From assembly GCA_031292035.1 (NCBI GenBank), contig JARLHX010000158.1, positions 1 to 64,000 on the forward strand: 64,000 bases of DNA, read 5' to 3'. This document shows positions 27,577-37,367 of this stretch, in pieces. The DNA comes from Negativicutes bacterium (GTDB taxonomy: Bacteria; Bacillota_C; Negativicutes; Sporomusales_B; JARLHX01). Made by a program: the position numbers and the translations under genes. Under the pieces are notes generated by a model, which was not told the DNA's origin, searched no databases, and worked only from the letters and a program-made list of their open reading frames with translations. The number at the start of each line of letters is the position of its first letter. The first letter of the stretch is position 1.

Positions 27577-28524
27577 CTAAAACCCTTTTGGTGGCGGAGG
27601 GCTGCCTCTTCGTGTTGGATAATCGCTATTTCCCGGATAAATGACGGTCCTGGCCAGATAATATCCTGCTGCCACCGCCGCCAAGAGGGTTATGACGATG
27701 GCCAGTGCAGCCAGGCGCAGCATTTCGTCCTTTTGGGCCTTCAATCCCTGCGAGGATGTCTCGATACAGATCAACCAGCCGGTTTTCTTTTCCTGGGAGT
27801 AATAAACCAGCGACTGATTGCCTTTATCGTCGGTTATTTCCTCCACTCCTGCCGATCCCTTCATGCCCTTTTGGAAGTACGCCGTATTGGCGACATCTTT
27901 GCGATCAGCGACGACAGTCTTGTCGGGGTGGGCCATAATCTTGCCCTCTTTGTCGACAATAAACGCCGTTATCGTCCCTTCCGAACGCTGGGTGACAAAT
28001 TCGGTTAGTTTCATGAGGTTGATCGATCCTTGCATCACTCCGGTGACCGCACCGTCAGTGCCGTAAATAGGCGTTGCCAGAATCACTGTAGACAGGCCGG
28101 TGGAACGGCTTACCACCACCTCGGACAGAACTTCCTCGTTGCCTTTCATGGCTTCGATATAAAACTGCCGGTCGGCAATCCCCGACATGCTGTAAGTGGC
28201 GGTTTTCGCGACCTGGCGACCGTCACGGTCAACGGCCACCGGAATAAACATCGGGTAGGCTTTGACCATATCGGCCAATATTGGCTTGACATTTTCCAGG
28301 TCGTAACCGCGGACTGCCGCACTGCGGGCCAGCAGCTTCAGCACTGCCATATGCATGTCATACAGCCCTTCTACATCGGCCTGGATGGCCTGGACTTTAT
28401 TTTTGTTCAACCTATCAAAGTCGGTCCGGGCGTTCTTTTCAGCTGTCGCATAAAACACCGCCGAAACAACGAGAACCGGGATTAGTCCCACAAGCAGCAA
28501 TATCGCGATAAGCCTATTTTTCAT
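27577..28524 (-). CDS. Cache-domain membrane sensor, truncated chemoreceptor
   Basis: A 315-residue protein with a first membrane segment (7-27), a periplasmic double-Cache sensor (about 35-265, including TGLSTVILATPIYGTDGAVTGVMQG) and a second membrane segment (about 273-292). In methyl-accepting proteins a HAMP and signalling domain would follow. Here the frame ends after a short unrelated tail (SDYPTRRGSPPPPKGF), and no signalling domain is found in the bases beyond. It can bind a ligand but has no output domain of its own. GGAGG precedes ATG 28524. A sugar-acid ligand is plausible from context. Confidence 0.85.
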   Translation of the reverse strand: MKNRLIAILLLVGLIPVLVVSAVFYATAEKNARTDFDRLNKNKVQAIQADVEGLYDMHMAVLKLLARSAAVRGYDLENVKPILADMVKAYPMFIPVAVDRDGRQVAKTATYSMSGIADRQFYIEAMKGNEEVLSEVVVSRSTGLSTVILATPIYGTDGAVTGVMQGSINLMKLTEFVTQRSEGTITAFIVDKEGKIMAHPDKTVVADRKDVANTAYFQKGMKGSAGVEEITDDKGNQSLVYYSQEKKTGWLICIETSSQGLKAQKDEMLRLAALAIVITLLAAVAAGYYLARTVIYPGNSDYPTRRGSPPPPKGF

Positions 28525-28538
28525 TACAACCTCCGCGT

Positions 28539-29813
28539 TTACCCTTTCCCTGGGCCACCGGGAACAGCCAACTCTGGTTCCTTACCGCCAAGGGTGAGGG
28601 GTTTGAGTTCAGGCACCACGAAGATGATAAATACCGCGGCCACCAAAATGGAGCAGCCGCCAATGGTCAACGCCAGCTGGAAGCTGCCGGTTACCTTGAC
28701 AATAACGCCGGTCAGAATGGGGGAGATGATACCCGCTATCGCGCCAATGGCGTTAATGACCCCGGAAATCGAACCAACCATCTTACCTGGTATGACCTCG
28801 GTCATAATGGTCCAGATATGTCCGGCCGCGGTGGATTCAGCCGAAATGGCAACAACCAGGAAGAACATGGCGATTCCGGAGTCTTCGGCGAAGCCGGTAA
28901 TGATGATGGTGGCCGACAAAAGTTGGAGGCCGACCTGTACCGATTTACGGGCGCGATTGACGCTCCAGCCTTTTTTAATCAGCCAGTCGGACAGCCAGCC
29001 AATGATCGGCTGGGCTACGGCGGCGACAGCGAAGGCCAGCGAGGTGTAAAAGCCCATCTTGAGGGTCGAGAAGCCCCGGCCCATGATCAGATACCCCGGA
29101 ACCCAAGTCATAAACTGCCACTGCAAGAAGTCCTGGGTGAATTTAACGACAATGATGCCAAGGAGAGCCCGGTTAGTAAATACCTCTGTCCACGGAACTT
29201 TGACCTTTTCGATTGCTCCGGCCGCCTTGGCCTTGTCCCGTGCCAGATCTTTAAACCCATAACACCACAGGGCCACCCAGAGCAGGCTGCACACACCGGT
29301 AATAAAAAAAGCGACCCGCCAACCCCAGGTTGTGATAAGGACAGCCATGACAATCGGACAAAGAGCCAGGCCCACGCGATTGCCGGACGAATAAACGCCG
29401 ATGGCTGTACCGCGTTCGCTGCTGGGAAAGTTGTTGGCAACAACTTTGGCGTTTGCAGGAAAGGCGGGTGCCTCGCCGGCGCCGACGCCAAGACGGGCAA
29501 TTACGATATGGGTGGCATTATGGGCAAAGCCGGTCATGGCGGAAAAGACCGACCAAATGGTTGCTGACCACCCCAATACCGCTTTTGATCCAAAGCGGTC
29601 GACTAAATTACCGCCCAAGGCGTTACCAATAACATAAGTCCAAAAAAAAGACGATAGCGCGACCCCCATGATCGCTGCATCGATGCCGAACTCCTTGATG
29701 ATAAAAGGTGCGGCCACTGATAGGGCTGCCCGATCGAAGGAGTTGATGATGACACCGGTCATCAATAATGCAACTACACCCACCCGATACGACTTTGTGT
29801 TTTTAGGATCCAT
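28539..29813 (-). CDS. MFS transporter, tandem copy 1 (ACS family)
   Basis: A 424-residue 12-segment carrier starting MDPKNTKSYRVGVVALL. Shared markers are NSFDRAALSVAAPFIIKEFGID, GNLVDRFGSKAVLGW and FPANAKVV, placing it in the hydroxy-acid/sugar-acid group. The frame is open to 30011, but that part reads back through the intergenic hairpin; ATG 29813 follows GAGGGTGAGGG and aligns with copy 2. It is one of three adjacent paralogues. Substrate unknown. Confidence 0.88.
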   Translation of the reverse strand: MDPKNTKSYRVGVVALLMTGVIINSFDRAALSVAAPFIIKEFGIDAAIMGVALSSFFWTYVIGNALGGNLVDRFGSKAVLGWSATIWSVFSAMTGFAHNATHIVIARLGVGAGEAPAFPANAKVVANNFPSSERGTAIGVYSSGNRVGLALCPIVMAVLITTWGWRVAFFITGVCSLLWVALWCYGFKDLARDKAKAAGAIEKVKVPWTEVFTNRALLGIIVVKFTQDFLQWQFMTWVPGYLIMGRGFSTLKMGFYTSLAFAVAAVAQPIIGWLSDWLIKKGWSVNRARKSVQVGLQLLSATIIITGFAEDSGIAMFFLVVAISAESTAAGHIWTIMTEVIPGKMVGSISGVINAIGAIAGIISPILTGVIVKVTGSFQLALTIGGCSILVAAVFIIFVVPELKPLTLGGKEPELAVPGGPGKG

Positions 29814-29876
29814 TCCCTCACCCTCATTTCTCTTTATTTCTAGTCTCGTCTGCAGGAGAAATGGTTCGATTATCAA

Positions 29877-29908
29877 GGTGTTCCAGGAGAAAAGCCTCCT
29901 GGAACACC
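29877..29908. terminator. Hairpin between MFS copies 1 and 2
   Basis: GGTGTTCCAGGAG pairs with CTCCTGGAACACC (13 bp, 6-base loop). Neither side has a clear T run, so it may be a weak terminator or an mRNA-stabilising hairpin. Confidence 0.5.
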
Positions 29909-29964
29909 AAAACCGCCCGCCAACTTCCCCCTCCAAGCGCAGAAAGCTGGTAGATGAACAATAT

Positions 29965-31236
29965 TTAGTTCTTCGCCTGATTGTCAGCCAATTGGGGGAT
30001 TTTACTCTCAAGCTCTTGCAAAATCTTCAGTTCTGGCACTACGAACAGGAGCACTACGGCAGCCACCAATATCGAGCAGCCGCCCATGAGCAGTGCCAGG
30101 GTGAAGCTGCCAGTCACCTTGACGATGACTCCGGTCACGATGGGTGAAAAGATGCCGGCCGCCGAGCCGAGAGAATTGATCAGCCCGCCCACCGAGCCGA
30201 CGAGGCGGGGTGGTATAACTTCTGTCATGAGAGTCCACATGTGCCCGGCGCAGATCGATTCGGCCGAAATGGCCAGTACCATAAAGAACATGGCAATCGG
30301 TACACTGTCGGTATAGCCAGTGATAATGATGGTGGACGCTAATATCTGAAGGGTAACTTGTACTGTCTTACGAGCCCTGCTGACACTCCAGCCCTGTTTG
30401 ATCAACCAGTCGGAAATATACCCGACCGCCGGTTGGCAAACTGCTGCAACCGCATAGGACAGCGAAACATAAAAACCCATGGTCAGGACCGAAAAGCCCC
30501 GACCCATGATGAGATAGCCAGGAACCCAGGTCAAAAAGAGCCACTGCAGGAAATCCTGGGTAAATTTGACCACTGTAAGGCCTACAAGTGTCCGGTTTGT
30601 AGCAATGACTTTCCAGGGAACCTTAATCTTTTCTTTGATGCCGGCCTCTTTAGCCTTGGTTTCCGACAAATCGTTGAAGCCGAAATACCATATCGCCACC
30701 CAGATCAAACTTCCCAAACCAGTGATGATGAACGCCGCCCGCCAACCATAGTTGGCGACAAGAAAGGCCATCAGGATAGGGGTGGCGGCATTGCCTATGC
30801 GGATGCCGGTCCAGGCGACGGCCACCGCTGTACCGCGCTCGTGACTGGGAAAGTTGCTAGCGATAATTTTGGCACTGGTAGGAAGGGAAGCCGCTTCCCC
30901 GATGCCGACACCGAAACGGGCGATCATGATATGGATGGCATTAGTTGCCAGGCCCGTCAACGCTGAGAAAACCGACCAAATTGCGGCCGCCCAGCCCAGC
31001 ACTCGTTTCGTGCCGTACTTGTCGGCCAGATTGCCGCCTGGGGCGTTGCCGAGCGCATAGGCCCAGAAAAAGGTCGACAGCGCAACCCCCATAGTGGCTG
31101 TGTCAATGCCGAATTCCTTGATAATGGACGGTACGGCGATCGACAGACTTGCCCGGTCCACCGCATTGATAAAAGTTCCGGCGGTCAGCAGGGCTACTAC
31201 TCCAAAACGATACCCTCTTGTGTTTCTAGGATCCAT
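29965..31236 (-). CDS. MFS transporter, tandem copy 2 (ACS family)
   Basis: A 423-residue carrier beginning MDPRNTRGYRFGVVALL with INAVDRASLSIAVPSIIKEFGID and GNLADKYGTKRVLGW. It is closest to copy 1, including the C-terminal TGVIVKVTGSF and VVPELK segments. The 30 or so bases before its start codon are the same as those before copy 1, evidence of a recent duplication including the 5' leader. Substrate unknown, organic acid likely. Confidence 0.9.
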   Translation of the reverse strand: MDPRNTRGYRFGVVALLTAGTFINAVDRASLSIAVPSIIKEFGIDTATMGVALSTFFWAYALGNAPGGNLADKYGTKRVLGWAAAIWSVFSALTGLATNAIHIMIARFGVGIGEAASLPTSAKIIASNFPSHERGTAVAVAWTGIRIGNAATPILMAFLVANYGWRAAFIITGLGSLIWVAIWYFGFNDLSETKAKEAGIKEKIKVPWKVIATNRTLVGLTVVKFTQDFLQWLFLTWVPGYLIMGRGFSVLTMGFYVSLSYAVAAVCQPAVGYISDWLIKQGWSVSRARKTVQVTLQILASTIIITGYTDSVPIAMFFMVLAISAESICAGHMWTLMTEVIPPRLVGSVGGLINSLGSAAGIFSPIVTGVIVKVTGSFTLALLMGGCSILVAAVVLLFVVPELKILQELESKIPQLADNQAKN

Positions 31237-31391
31237 TCCCTCACCCTCATTTCTCTTTAGATGATTGCGTATACAGGTATTCCATAATTGCTGAAAAACT
31301 CCTCTAAATGAAAGTCAGGCCCTCTTGTCCTTCGATCTGTCTTAGTATGTCATTATCTTTTTGCCTAATTTTGGACCCTTATCGCCTGCTG

Positions 31392-32642
31392 TCATCCTTT
31401 TGCCTCGGCGTCAGCCTCCGGCAATCCTTCAAGAACCATTGGCTTGAGCTCCGGAATGATGAACAGCACCGACAGCGCTGAAATGAGAATCATGCATCCC
31501 CCCACAATCAACGCCAGTTGAAAACTGCCGGTGACTTTGACCAGCACTCCGGTCATGATGGGCGACAAAATTCCGGCTAGAGCCCCGCAGCTGTTCATGA
31601 CCCCGCCGAGAGTCCCTGAAAGCCTGGGCGGCGCCGCCTCGGCCATAATGGCCCAGATAAGCCCCCCGGCCGCCGATTCGCCGGCAACAGCAAAAGTCAA
31701 CAAGCCCACCGCCCACATTGGATCATCAATGAACCCCACGCCAATGACGGTGGCCGCCATACACTGCAAGCCGACCTGCACCCCTTTGCGGGAGGCGTTC
31801 ACACTGACGCCCTTTTTGATCAGCCAGTCGGACAAAATGCCAGAAAGAGCCTGAGCTATGGTTCCGGCGATCCAGGGCAGTGAAGCGAAAACTCCCATTT
31901 TTACAATCGAAAAACCGCGTTCCAATACCAAATAGGCCGGTACCCAGGTCAAAAATAAATACAATAAATAATCCTGGAAAAATTTTGTTAATATAATTCC
32001 TAGCGTAGCTCTGTTAGTCAGAAAGGCCTTCCAGGGAACCCTGATTTTTTCTTTGACCGGCCCCCGCTGCGCCGCGGCCCGGTCGGTGAAGGTAAAATAC
32101 CAGACAATGCACCATAACAGACTTCCGACGCCGGTGACAAAAAAGGCGGTGCGCCAATCCCAATTGACAATCAGGTATGTCATGATAAGAGGGGTGGCGG
32201 CATTGCCCAGCCTGACGCCAGAGGTGTAGATGGTTAAGGCAGAGGCGCGCTCAGTAACAGGGAAATTCTCAACAATGATTTTCGTGCTTACAGGAAATGA
32301 TGCAGACTCGCCCACCCCGACCATAAGCCGGCACGCGATCAGTTGCGGCAGATTCCGGACCAATCCTGTGGCGGCCGAGGCCAACGACCAGAGGGCGACG
32401 GCCCACCCCAGCACACTCTTTGTCGGCAGGCGATCGGAAAGCGCGCCGATCGGAGCGTTGAGCATAGCATAAAGCCAAAAAAACGCCGACAGCGCAATCC
32501 CCATTGAGGCTGTGTCCAGTTGAAATTCCTTGATAATCAGGGGGGCGGCTACCGATAAACTGGCTCGATCCACTGCGTTGATGAAAGTCCCGGCAAAAAG
32601 CAGGGCCACCACACCGACGCGATACGATTTTGTGCTTTCCAT
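31392..32642 (-). CDS. MFS transporter, tandem copy 3 (ACS family)
   Basis: A 416-residue carrier beginning MESTKSYRVGVVALL with INAVDRASLSVAAPLIIKEFQLD. It is more diverged than copies 1 and 2 (IGALSDRLPTKSVLGW in loop 2-3). ATG 32642 has GGAGG six bases upstream and is preferred to the start six codons earlier. It follows the LDH2-type gene after a hairpin and may carry the substrate of that enzyme. Confidence 0.88.
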   Translation of the reverse strand: MESTKSYRVGVVALLFAGTFINAVDRASLSVAAPLIIKEFQLDTASMGIALSAFFWLYAMLNAPIGALSDRLPTKSVLGWAVALWSLASAATGLVRNLPQLIACRLMVGVGESASFPVSTKIIVENFPVTERASALTIYTSGVRLGNAATPLIMTYLIVNWDWRTAFFVTGVGSLLWCIVWYFTFTDRAAAQRGPVKEKIRVPWKAFLTNRATLGIILTKFFQDYLLYLFLTWVPAYLVLERGFSIVKMGVFASLPWIAGTIAQALSGILSDWLIKKGVSVNASRKGVQVGLQCMAATVIGVGFIDDPMWAVGLLTFAVAGESAAGGLIWAIMAEAAPPRLSGTLGGVMNSCGALAGILSPIMTGVLVKVTGSFQLALIVGGCMILISALSVLFIIPELKPMVLEGLPEADAEAKG

Positions 32643-32689
32643 TGTCGACCTCCCTTGCATGAATCAAAGTCAACCAAGGATGGAAACAA

Positions 32690-32725
32690 TCCCCGGTGAT
32701 CTACTGTAAAAGCATCTGCCGGGGA
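32690..32725 (-). terminator. Possible terminator after the LDH2-type gene
   Basis: TCCCCGG pairs with CCGGGGA across a 22-base loop and, in the minus direction, is followed by TTGTTT. The long loop makes this uncertain. Confidence 0.4.
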
Positions 32726-32795
32726 CAGTTTCTGCGAGCATTAGTTTTTTGCCATTTATATTGCAGCAATCGTCGGGTTATGACGGCAATGCATT

Positions 32796-33851
32796 TTACA
32801 GGGTACAGGGCACGCCATATTCCTGGCCTAGGCGCTGCAAGTCTTCCAGTGTAACCACACTGAGCGGAATCCCCTCTTTGAGCCGGAGGGCCTTTCGCCG
32901 CAATTCGATTTCCCCAGGCAGAAAGATTTCATCTATGCCTTGGGCCTTGGGGCTGTTTTTGATGCTGACAACCAGTTGGTCTACTTTATCTTTGAATTCC
33001 TGGACAGACCCAAAGGTGGCGATATCAATGGCTCCAAAATAATGACTGATGGCTGTTGGGCCGTCGAAAAAGCCATACATGTCCTTGACTCCCTCAGAAA
33101 AGGCGCCGCCGCCGAGAATGCCGGTCATGACTTCTACCGTGACGGCTACCCCCGACCCCTTATAGCTACCGAACGGGAAGATAGTGCCAGCCAACGCCGC
33201 TTTCGCGTCGGTCGTTTCTGCGCCGTCAATGTCCATCGCCCATCCCTGGGGAATGGGTTGCTTTCGGGCCAGAGCTAGCTGGACTTTGCCCCTGGCGACC
33301 ACGCAACTGGCCTGATCGGGAATAATCGGCAGCTGTTTCCCTGCCGGAATGGCGTGGGATACCGGATTGGTGCCAAGCAGGGGTACACGCCCGCCCCAGG
33401 GAGCCACCCGCGAGGCGCCGTTGGTCGACGAATAGCCGATCATGTTGTGCTCTAAGGCCATCTTTGTCCAGTAGGCTGCCATGCCGTTGTGATTGGAATT
33501 ATGAACACTGATAAATGAAATGCCGACCTTCTTGGCTTTTTCGATGGCTAGTTCCATCGCTTTTTTAGAGACGGCCCCACCCATGCTGTTGCAAGCATCC
33601 AAGACGGCAATTGCCGGGGTCTCGGTTACTACTTTCATTTCAAGGGCCGGACGGGTCGCCCCCAATTTCAAGCGTTTCAAATAAATATTCATCCGAGTGA
33701 CGCCATGAGACTCAACACCGCATAAATCGGCATCGACAACCAGATCGGCGTTGACAAAAGCTTCATCTTTAGGGACGCCCAGTTTTTCAAACAACTGAAT
33801 ACAGTAATTTCGCAACGCATCAGCCTGGACGATTTTAACTTTATTGTCCAT
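32796..33851 (-). CDS. Malate/L-lactate dehydrogenase family protein (LDH2)
   Basis: A 351-residue NAD(P)-dependent oxidoreductase of the LDH2/MDH2 fold, a family that oxidises 2-hydroxy acids such as malate, lactate, ureidoglycolate or diketogulonate. Family markers are the ADLCGVESHGVTRM segment (substrate arginine and histidine), VHNSNHNGMAAYW with a conserved histidine, and GTNPVSHAIPAG. Just downstream of the RraA-type gene, hence probably co-transcribed. The weak ribosome site before ATG 33851 leaves the start slightly open. Confidence 0.88.
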   Translation of the reverse strand: MDNKVKIVQADALRNYCIQLFEKLGVPKDEAFVNADLVVDADLCGVESHGVTRMNIYLKRLKLGATRPALEMKVVTETPAIAVLDACNSMGGAVSKKAMELAIEKAKKVGISFISVHNSNHNGMAAYWTKMALEHNMIGYSSTNGASRVAPWGGRVPLLGTNPVSHAIPAGKQLPIIPDQASCVVARGKVQLALARKQPIPQGWAMDIDGAETTDAKAALAGTIFPFGSYKGSGVAVTVEVMTGILGGGAFSEGVKDMYGFFDGPTAISHYFGAIDIATFGSVQEFKDKVDQLVVSIKNSPKAQGIDEIFLPGEIELRRKALRLKEGIPLSVVTLEDLQRLGQEYGVPCTL

Positions 33852-33954
33852 CGCTATTCACATCCATCCTTTGATACTCAGCCATTGCATTTTCAGGATC
33901 AAAGGTCCTCGAAATGCTGTGGCTCTTTCCCTTGTGTGTATCCAAACATGGATT

Positions 33955-34635
33955 TTAGTCGATGATTTCACAACCCTTATCTTTCAAGGCTTTGTCGACC
34001 CAGGTCCGGTCCCATTCCAAATTGGCGATCTGTTTGAGGATGCCTTGTTCGCGGGCAAGCATGGCTTTGGCTTTCTCCAATACTTCGGGCGCGTCTTTCG
34101 GGTTGATGACGACAACACCGTCGGCATCACCGACAAGAATGTCGCCAGGATTGATCACAATGCCGCCACAGGAAACCGGAACGTTGATCTCGCCAGGGCC
34201 GTCTTTAAACGGTCCTTTGGGAGTGATGCCGGCTGCGTATACCGGGAAGTTGGTCAGTTCTGCAAGTGCGTCGATGTCGCGGACGGCTCCGTCGACGATC
34301 ATACCGCCGACACCCCTTCTGTTGGCCCAGGAAATCATCAGTTCCCCGACAACCGAATTGACTGTGTCGCCCTGACAATCAACAACAATGATATCGCCGG
34401 GCTGGGCCATGTCGATGGCTTTGTGCAGCAACAGGTTGTCTGCCGTTCTCGACTTGACGGTGAAAGCCGGCCCGAGTAGCGGCGCTTTGTTCATTGGTCT
34501 GATTTTGGCGTCGATACAGGAGTGCCGGTACATGTTGTCAGCAATATTTGCGACTGGTACCCCCCGGAATCCTTCTATCAAATCTTTGCTCGGACGGTCA
34601 ATTTTAGTGTAGATACGAAATCCTACTGATGACAT
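33955..34635 (-). CDS. RraA-family protein (HMG/CHA aldolase-like)
   Basis: A 226-residue protein of the RraA/4-hydroxy-4-methyl-2-oxoglutarate aldolase fold. Typical segments are GPAFTVK, the GDIIVVDCQGD segment, GELMISWANRRGVGGMIVDGAVRDID (with the substrate-binding arginine and metal-binding aspartate) and PGDILVGDADGVVVI. These enzymes perform aldol cleavage or oxaloacetate decarboxylation; true RraA instead binds RNase E. Beside a hydroxy-acid dehydrogenase a catabolic aldolase is more likely. ATG 34635 has GAGGAG eight bases upstream. It is divergent from the LysR gene, its likely regulator. Confidence 0.86.
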   Translation of the reverse strand: MSSVGFRIYTKIDRPSKDLIEGFRGVPVANIADNMYRHSCIDAKIRPMNKAPLLGPAFTVKSRTADNLLLHKAIDMAQPGDIIVVDCQGDTVNSVVGELMISWANRRGVGGMIVDGAVRDIDALAELTNFPVYAAGITPKGPFKDGPGEINVPVSCGGIVINPGDILVGDADGVVVINPKDAPEVLEKAKAMLAREQGILKQIANLEWDRTWVDKALKDKGCEIID

Positions 34636-34780
34636 AAAATCCACTCCTCATTTAAATTATTAATATTACGGGACCGATCCAATCAAGCCCGAGCCCTATT
34701 CTTCCACTGATGGCTTGTCTTTATCCCGGCCCTTCCCCAATATGATCAATCGCCGAAATACCAGCATCGGTATCTCAGAA

Positions 34781-34808
34781 TTGACTAAATCGTCAGAACA
34801 ATTATACT
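34781..34808 (+). promoter_or_regulatory. Promoter of the lysR-type gene
   Basis: TTGACT (34781-34786) and TATACT (34803-34808) are separated by 16 bases, 75 bases before the LysR start. The site lies in the divergent region where LysR proteins usually bind. Confidence 0.65.
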
Positions 34809-34883
34809 AATAAATAGAGGTATTGGTAAAATGAATAGTTTTGTTGTTATATATCGATGTTGTCACTATTTGGGAGGTGGGGT

Positions 34884-35846
34884 ATGTATCTTCTGGGAAT
34901 CGAAGCTTTCCTGGCTGTCGTTCGAACGCAGAGTCTGACCCGCGCCGCCGATGAACTTCATTTGGCCCAGTCCTCAGTTAGCCACAGACTAAAGATATTG
35001 GAAGAAGATATCGGTTCGCGGTTGATTGAACGCAGCAAAGGCGTTCAGGGCATCCGGCTGACCCCAACCGGCGAAGATTTTGTGCAGATTGCCGAGCGCT
35101 GGACGTCGCTGTGGCGCGATACACAAATCCTAAAGTCGCAGGGATCGAATCTCACCTTGTCAGTAGGAACGGTGGACAGCCTCAACACCTTTTATTTTCC
35201 ATCATTATATTTGGCCATCTGCCAACATCAACCGCCTCTACGGCTGGCGATTCGCGCCCAGCATTCGGTGGAACTGTATGAGGAAATTGACAGACGCCAC
35301 ATCGATCTGGCTTTTGTCCTGCGCGAGATGGCTGTTCCCAATGTCATGGTTATGCCCTGTTTTGCCGAGCCCATGGTCATCCTCAGTCTGGCTACCCCGG
35401 CGAATTCCGGGGCCGAAACACTTCACCCGACTGAATTGGATTCGAACCATGAACTATATATCCCCTGGGGACCGGTTTTTCAAGCCTGGCACGACGAATG
35501 GTGGGACCCGCTGTGTCCTTCGCGAATTCGGTTGGACAGCGCCAGCCTGCTTTTTTGCCTCCTCCGCGATCCCTGTCAATGGGCCCTTGTTCCCATGTGG
35601 GTCGCCAATGTGGCCTTAAAAAGAGGAGTTTACGCCATTCGCAAGCTATCGCCGGCGCCACCGGATTTGATGTGCTATCGAATTACCCACAAGTATCCGA
35701 AGGCCAATACCATACGCAGCATAGCGGTTTTTGACCATTATTTTGCTTTACTGCAACAAAACCAGCTAGATTCTAATATTTTGGGCGGCTATCTATCATT
35801 GGGCGACTCTTGTGCCGGCGGCACTGACAATAAAAAAATCGTCTAG
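34884..35846 (+). CDS. LysR-family transcriptional regulator
   Basis: A 320-residue regulator. The winged helix-turn-helix at 1-60 reads FLAVVRTQSLTRAADELHLAQSSVSHRLKILEEDIG, and a periplasmic-binding-like effector domain follows (about 85-295). ATG 34884 with GGGAGGTGGGG upstream is preferred over the TTG nine codons earlier. Its divergent position suggests control of rraA-like and LDH2-type genes and perhaps the MFS cluster. Confidence 0.92.
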   Translation: MYLLGIEAFLAVVRTQSLTRAADELHLAQSSVSHRLKILEEDIGSRLIERSKGVQGIRLTPTGEDFVQIAERWTSLWRDTQILKSQGSNLTLSVGTVDSLNTFYFPSLYLAICQHQPPLRLAIRAQHSVELYEEIDRRHIDLAFVLREMAVPNVMVMPCFAEPMVILSLATPANSGAETLHPTELDSNHELYIPWGPVFQAWHDEWWDPLCPSRIRLDSASLLFCLLRDPCQWALVPMWVANVALKRGVYAIRKLSPAPPDLMCYRITHKYPKANTIRSIAVFDHYFALLQQNQLDSNILGGYLSLGDSCAGGTDNKKIV

Positions 35847-35885
35847 CCGGATGTTGGGGCTTTAGCCCAGCCGGAGGGCCTATGC

Positions 35886-35919
35886 AAAAAGACTCCCCAC
35901 CTTGGTGGGGAGTCTTTTC
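35886..35919. terminator. Bidirectional terminator
   Basis: AAGACTCCCCACC, loop TT, GGTGGGGAGTCTT forms a 13-bp stem with A and T runs on either side, between the convergent lysR and MFS genes. Confidence 0.88.
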
Positions 35920-35966
35920 TTCTGCGAATATCAAATAATTTGCTGGCGCAGTATCAACGACGACGA

Positions 35967-37154
35967 TTATGCCGCCTCTCGCTGGTACACTGTTTTATAT
36001 ACCCACAGCGCGTTGATTAACAGCAGCGCCCCGGTAAGAAAAAAGACATAATGAACGTCAAACACGGCCGCCACCTCTCCTCCCATCAACGACCCACCGA
36101 AGGACCCCATGAACTGAGCAGACTGATTATAGCCGTAAACACGTCCAGCGATCTCATCAGGGGTGATTTGTTTTATCAAGCTGTTAATCGAAGGTAAAAG
36201 TCCGGCAGTCGCTATCCCCAACAAGAAACGAAGCCCCATCAATTCCCAGGCATTCTGAACAAATGCCTGGGGAATGAACAGAATTCCTGCGGCAACCAAC
36301 GCGACGAGCATGACTTTCTGCGGACCGATCCGGTCAGACATTTTGCCGAGCCAGGGGGCCGCGATCATGCTGGCCAAGCCTGCGGCGGAAAACACCATAC
36401 CGGACACCAAGGCGACATGGCTGGTTTTTACGGTTAACTGGGTAATATAGACGGTGATAATTGGCTGGATCGACATGAGCGCCAACTGCATCATCAGGGT
36501 GGTTACAAAGAGCGAAATCATCATTTTGGGATTGGTAATCAAACACCAAATATCGTTAAAACACGGTGTCTTCTTATCGGAAGGCACAAATTGCTCTTCG
36601 ACGAAAAAGTACGACGCTAAGAAAGCAATTACCAATAAAATCCCAATTGAGAAAAACACGCTGCGGGTACCCACCGTCTCGGCAATATAGCCGCCAAATA
36701 ACGGTCCGAGCAACATGCCGCCGACCGCGCCGGTAGAAAGAGTCCCCAGCGCCCAGCCCGAGCGGTCCCGGGGGGTCTGGGTGGCGACAAGGGTTATAGC
36801 GGCTGAAATATAGCCGGCGACGGCTCCTTGCAGCAGCCGCAGCCCCACCAGTTGATAGACATTTTGCACAAAGCCCATGCAACTGATAACAATCGCCATA
36901 CCAAGGCTGGCCCGCAGCAGCATTTTCTTTCGGCCGTACTTATCGGCGGCTTGGCCCCAAATCGGCGAAAAGATCGCCATAAAAATGAAGGTAATGCCAA
37001 AGGCAATCCCTGACCAATGTTCAATATCCGCCAGGTCATGAATGCCGAGAAAGTCGATATAAAGGGGCAAAATCGGCGCAAGTTGGCTCAGTCCGGCCGA
37101 AGTTGCAAAAGATCCGAACCAGCAGACCATTAGGTTTCTCTTCCATATTTCCAT
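35967..37154 (-). CDS. MFS transporter, multidrug-efflux type
   Basis: A 395-residue 12-segment protein starting MEIWKRNLMVCWFGSF. Motif A reads GQAADKYGRKK in the first half and GKMSDRIGPQK in the second; GGMLLGPLFGGYI fits efflux motif C. The frame is open to 37241, but ATG 37154 has GAGG eight bases upstream and gives the same length as the exporter at 17623. Substrate unknown; drug export is inferred from motifs. Confidence 0.87.
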   Translation of the reverse strand: MEIWKRNLMVCWFGSFATSAGLSQLAPILPLYIDFLGIHDLADIEHWSGIAFGITFIFMAIFSPIWGQAADKYGRKKMLLRASLGMAIVISCMGFVQNVYQLVGLRLLQGAVAGYISAAITLVATQTPRDRSGWALGTLSTGAVGGMLLGPLFGGYIAETVGTRSVFFSIGILLVIAFLASYFFVEEQFVPSDKKTPCFNDIWCLITNPKMMISLFVTTLMMQLALMSIQPIITVYITQLTVKTSHVALVSGMVFSAAGLASMIAAPWLGKMSDRIGPQKVMLVALVAAGILFIPQAFVQNAWELMGLRFLLGIATAGLLPSINSLIKQITPDEIAGRVYGYNQSAQFMGSFGGSLMGGEVAAVFDVHYVFFLTGALLLINALWVYKTVYQREAA

Positions 37155-37367
37155 CAGAACATCCTCATGTCTTCTCAGGCTTTCGTTTGGGTCGAATTGA
37201 AAAACACTTCTATCATAGCGCGAATCTGAAAATAATTCCACTAGCCACTGACCGCGCTATGGAGCCAATCGCAGCGAATTCACGAGCTACGCTCTGTTTG
37301 ACGGTATTATGCCAGGATATTTGCAATAGGCTTTTCTCCCGGTCATAGTACTCCCGGTGAAATCCAA

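Noticed and set aside
29814..30011. 66-codon extension of MFS copy 1
   Set aside because: It reads through the intergenic hairpin into the end of copy 2; the internal ATG matches copy 2 and has a strong ribosome site.
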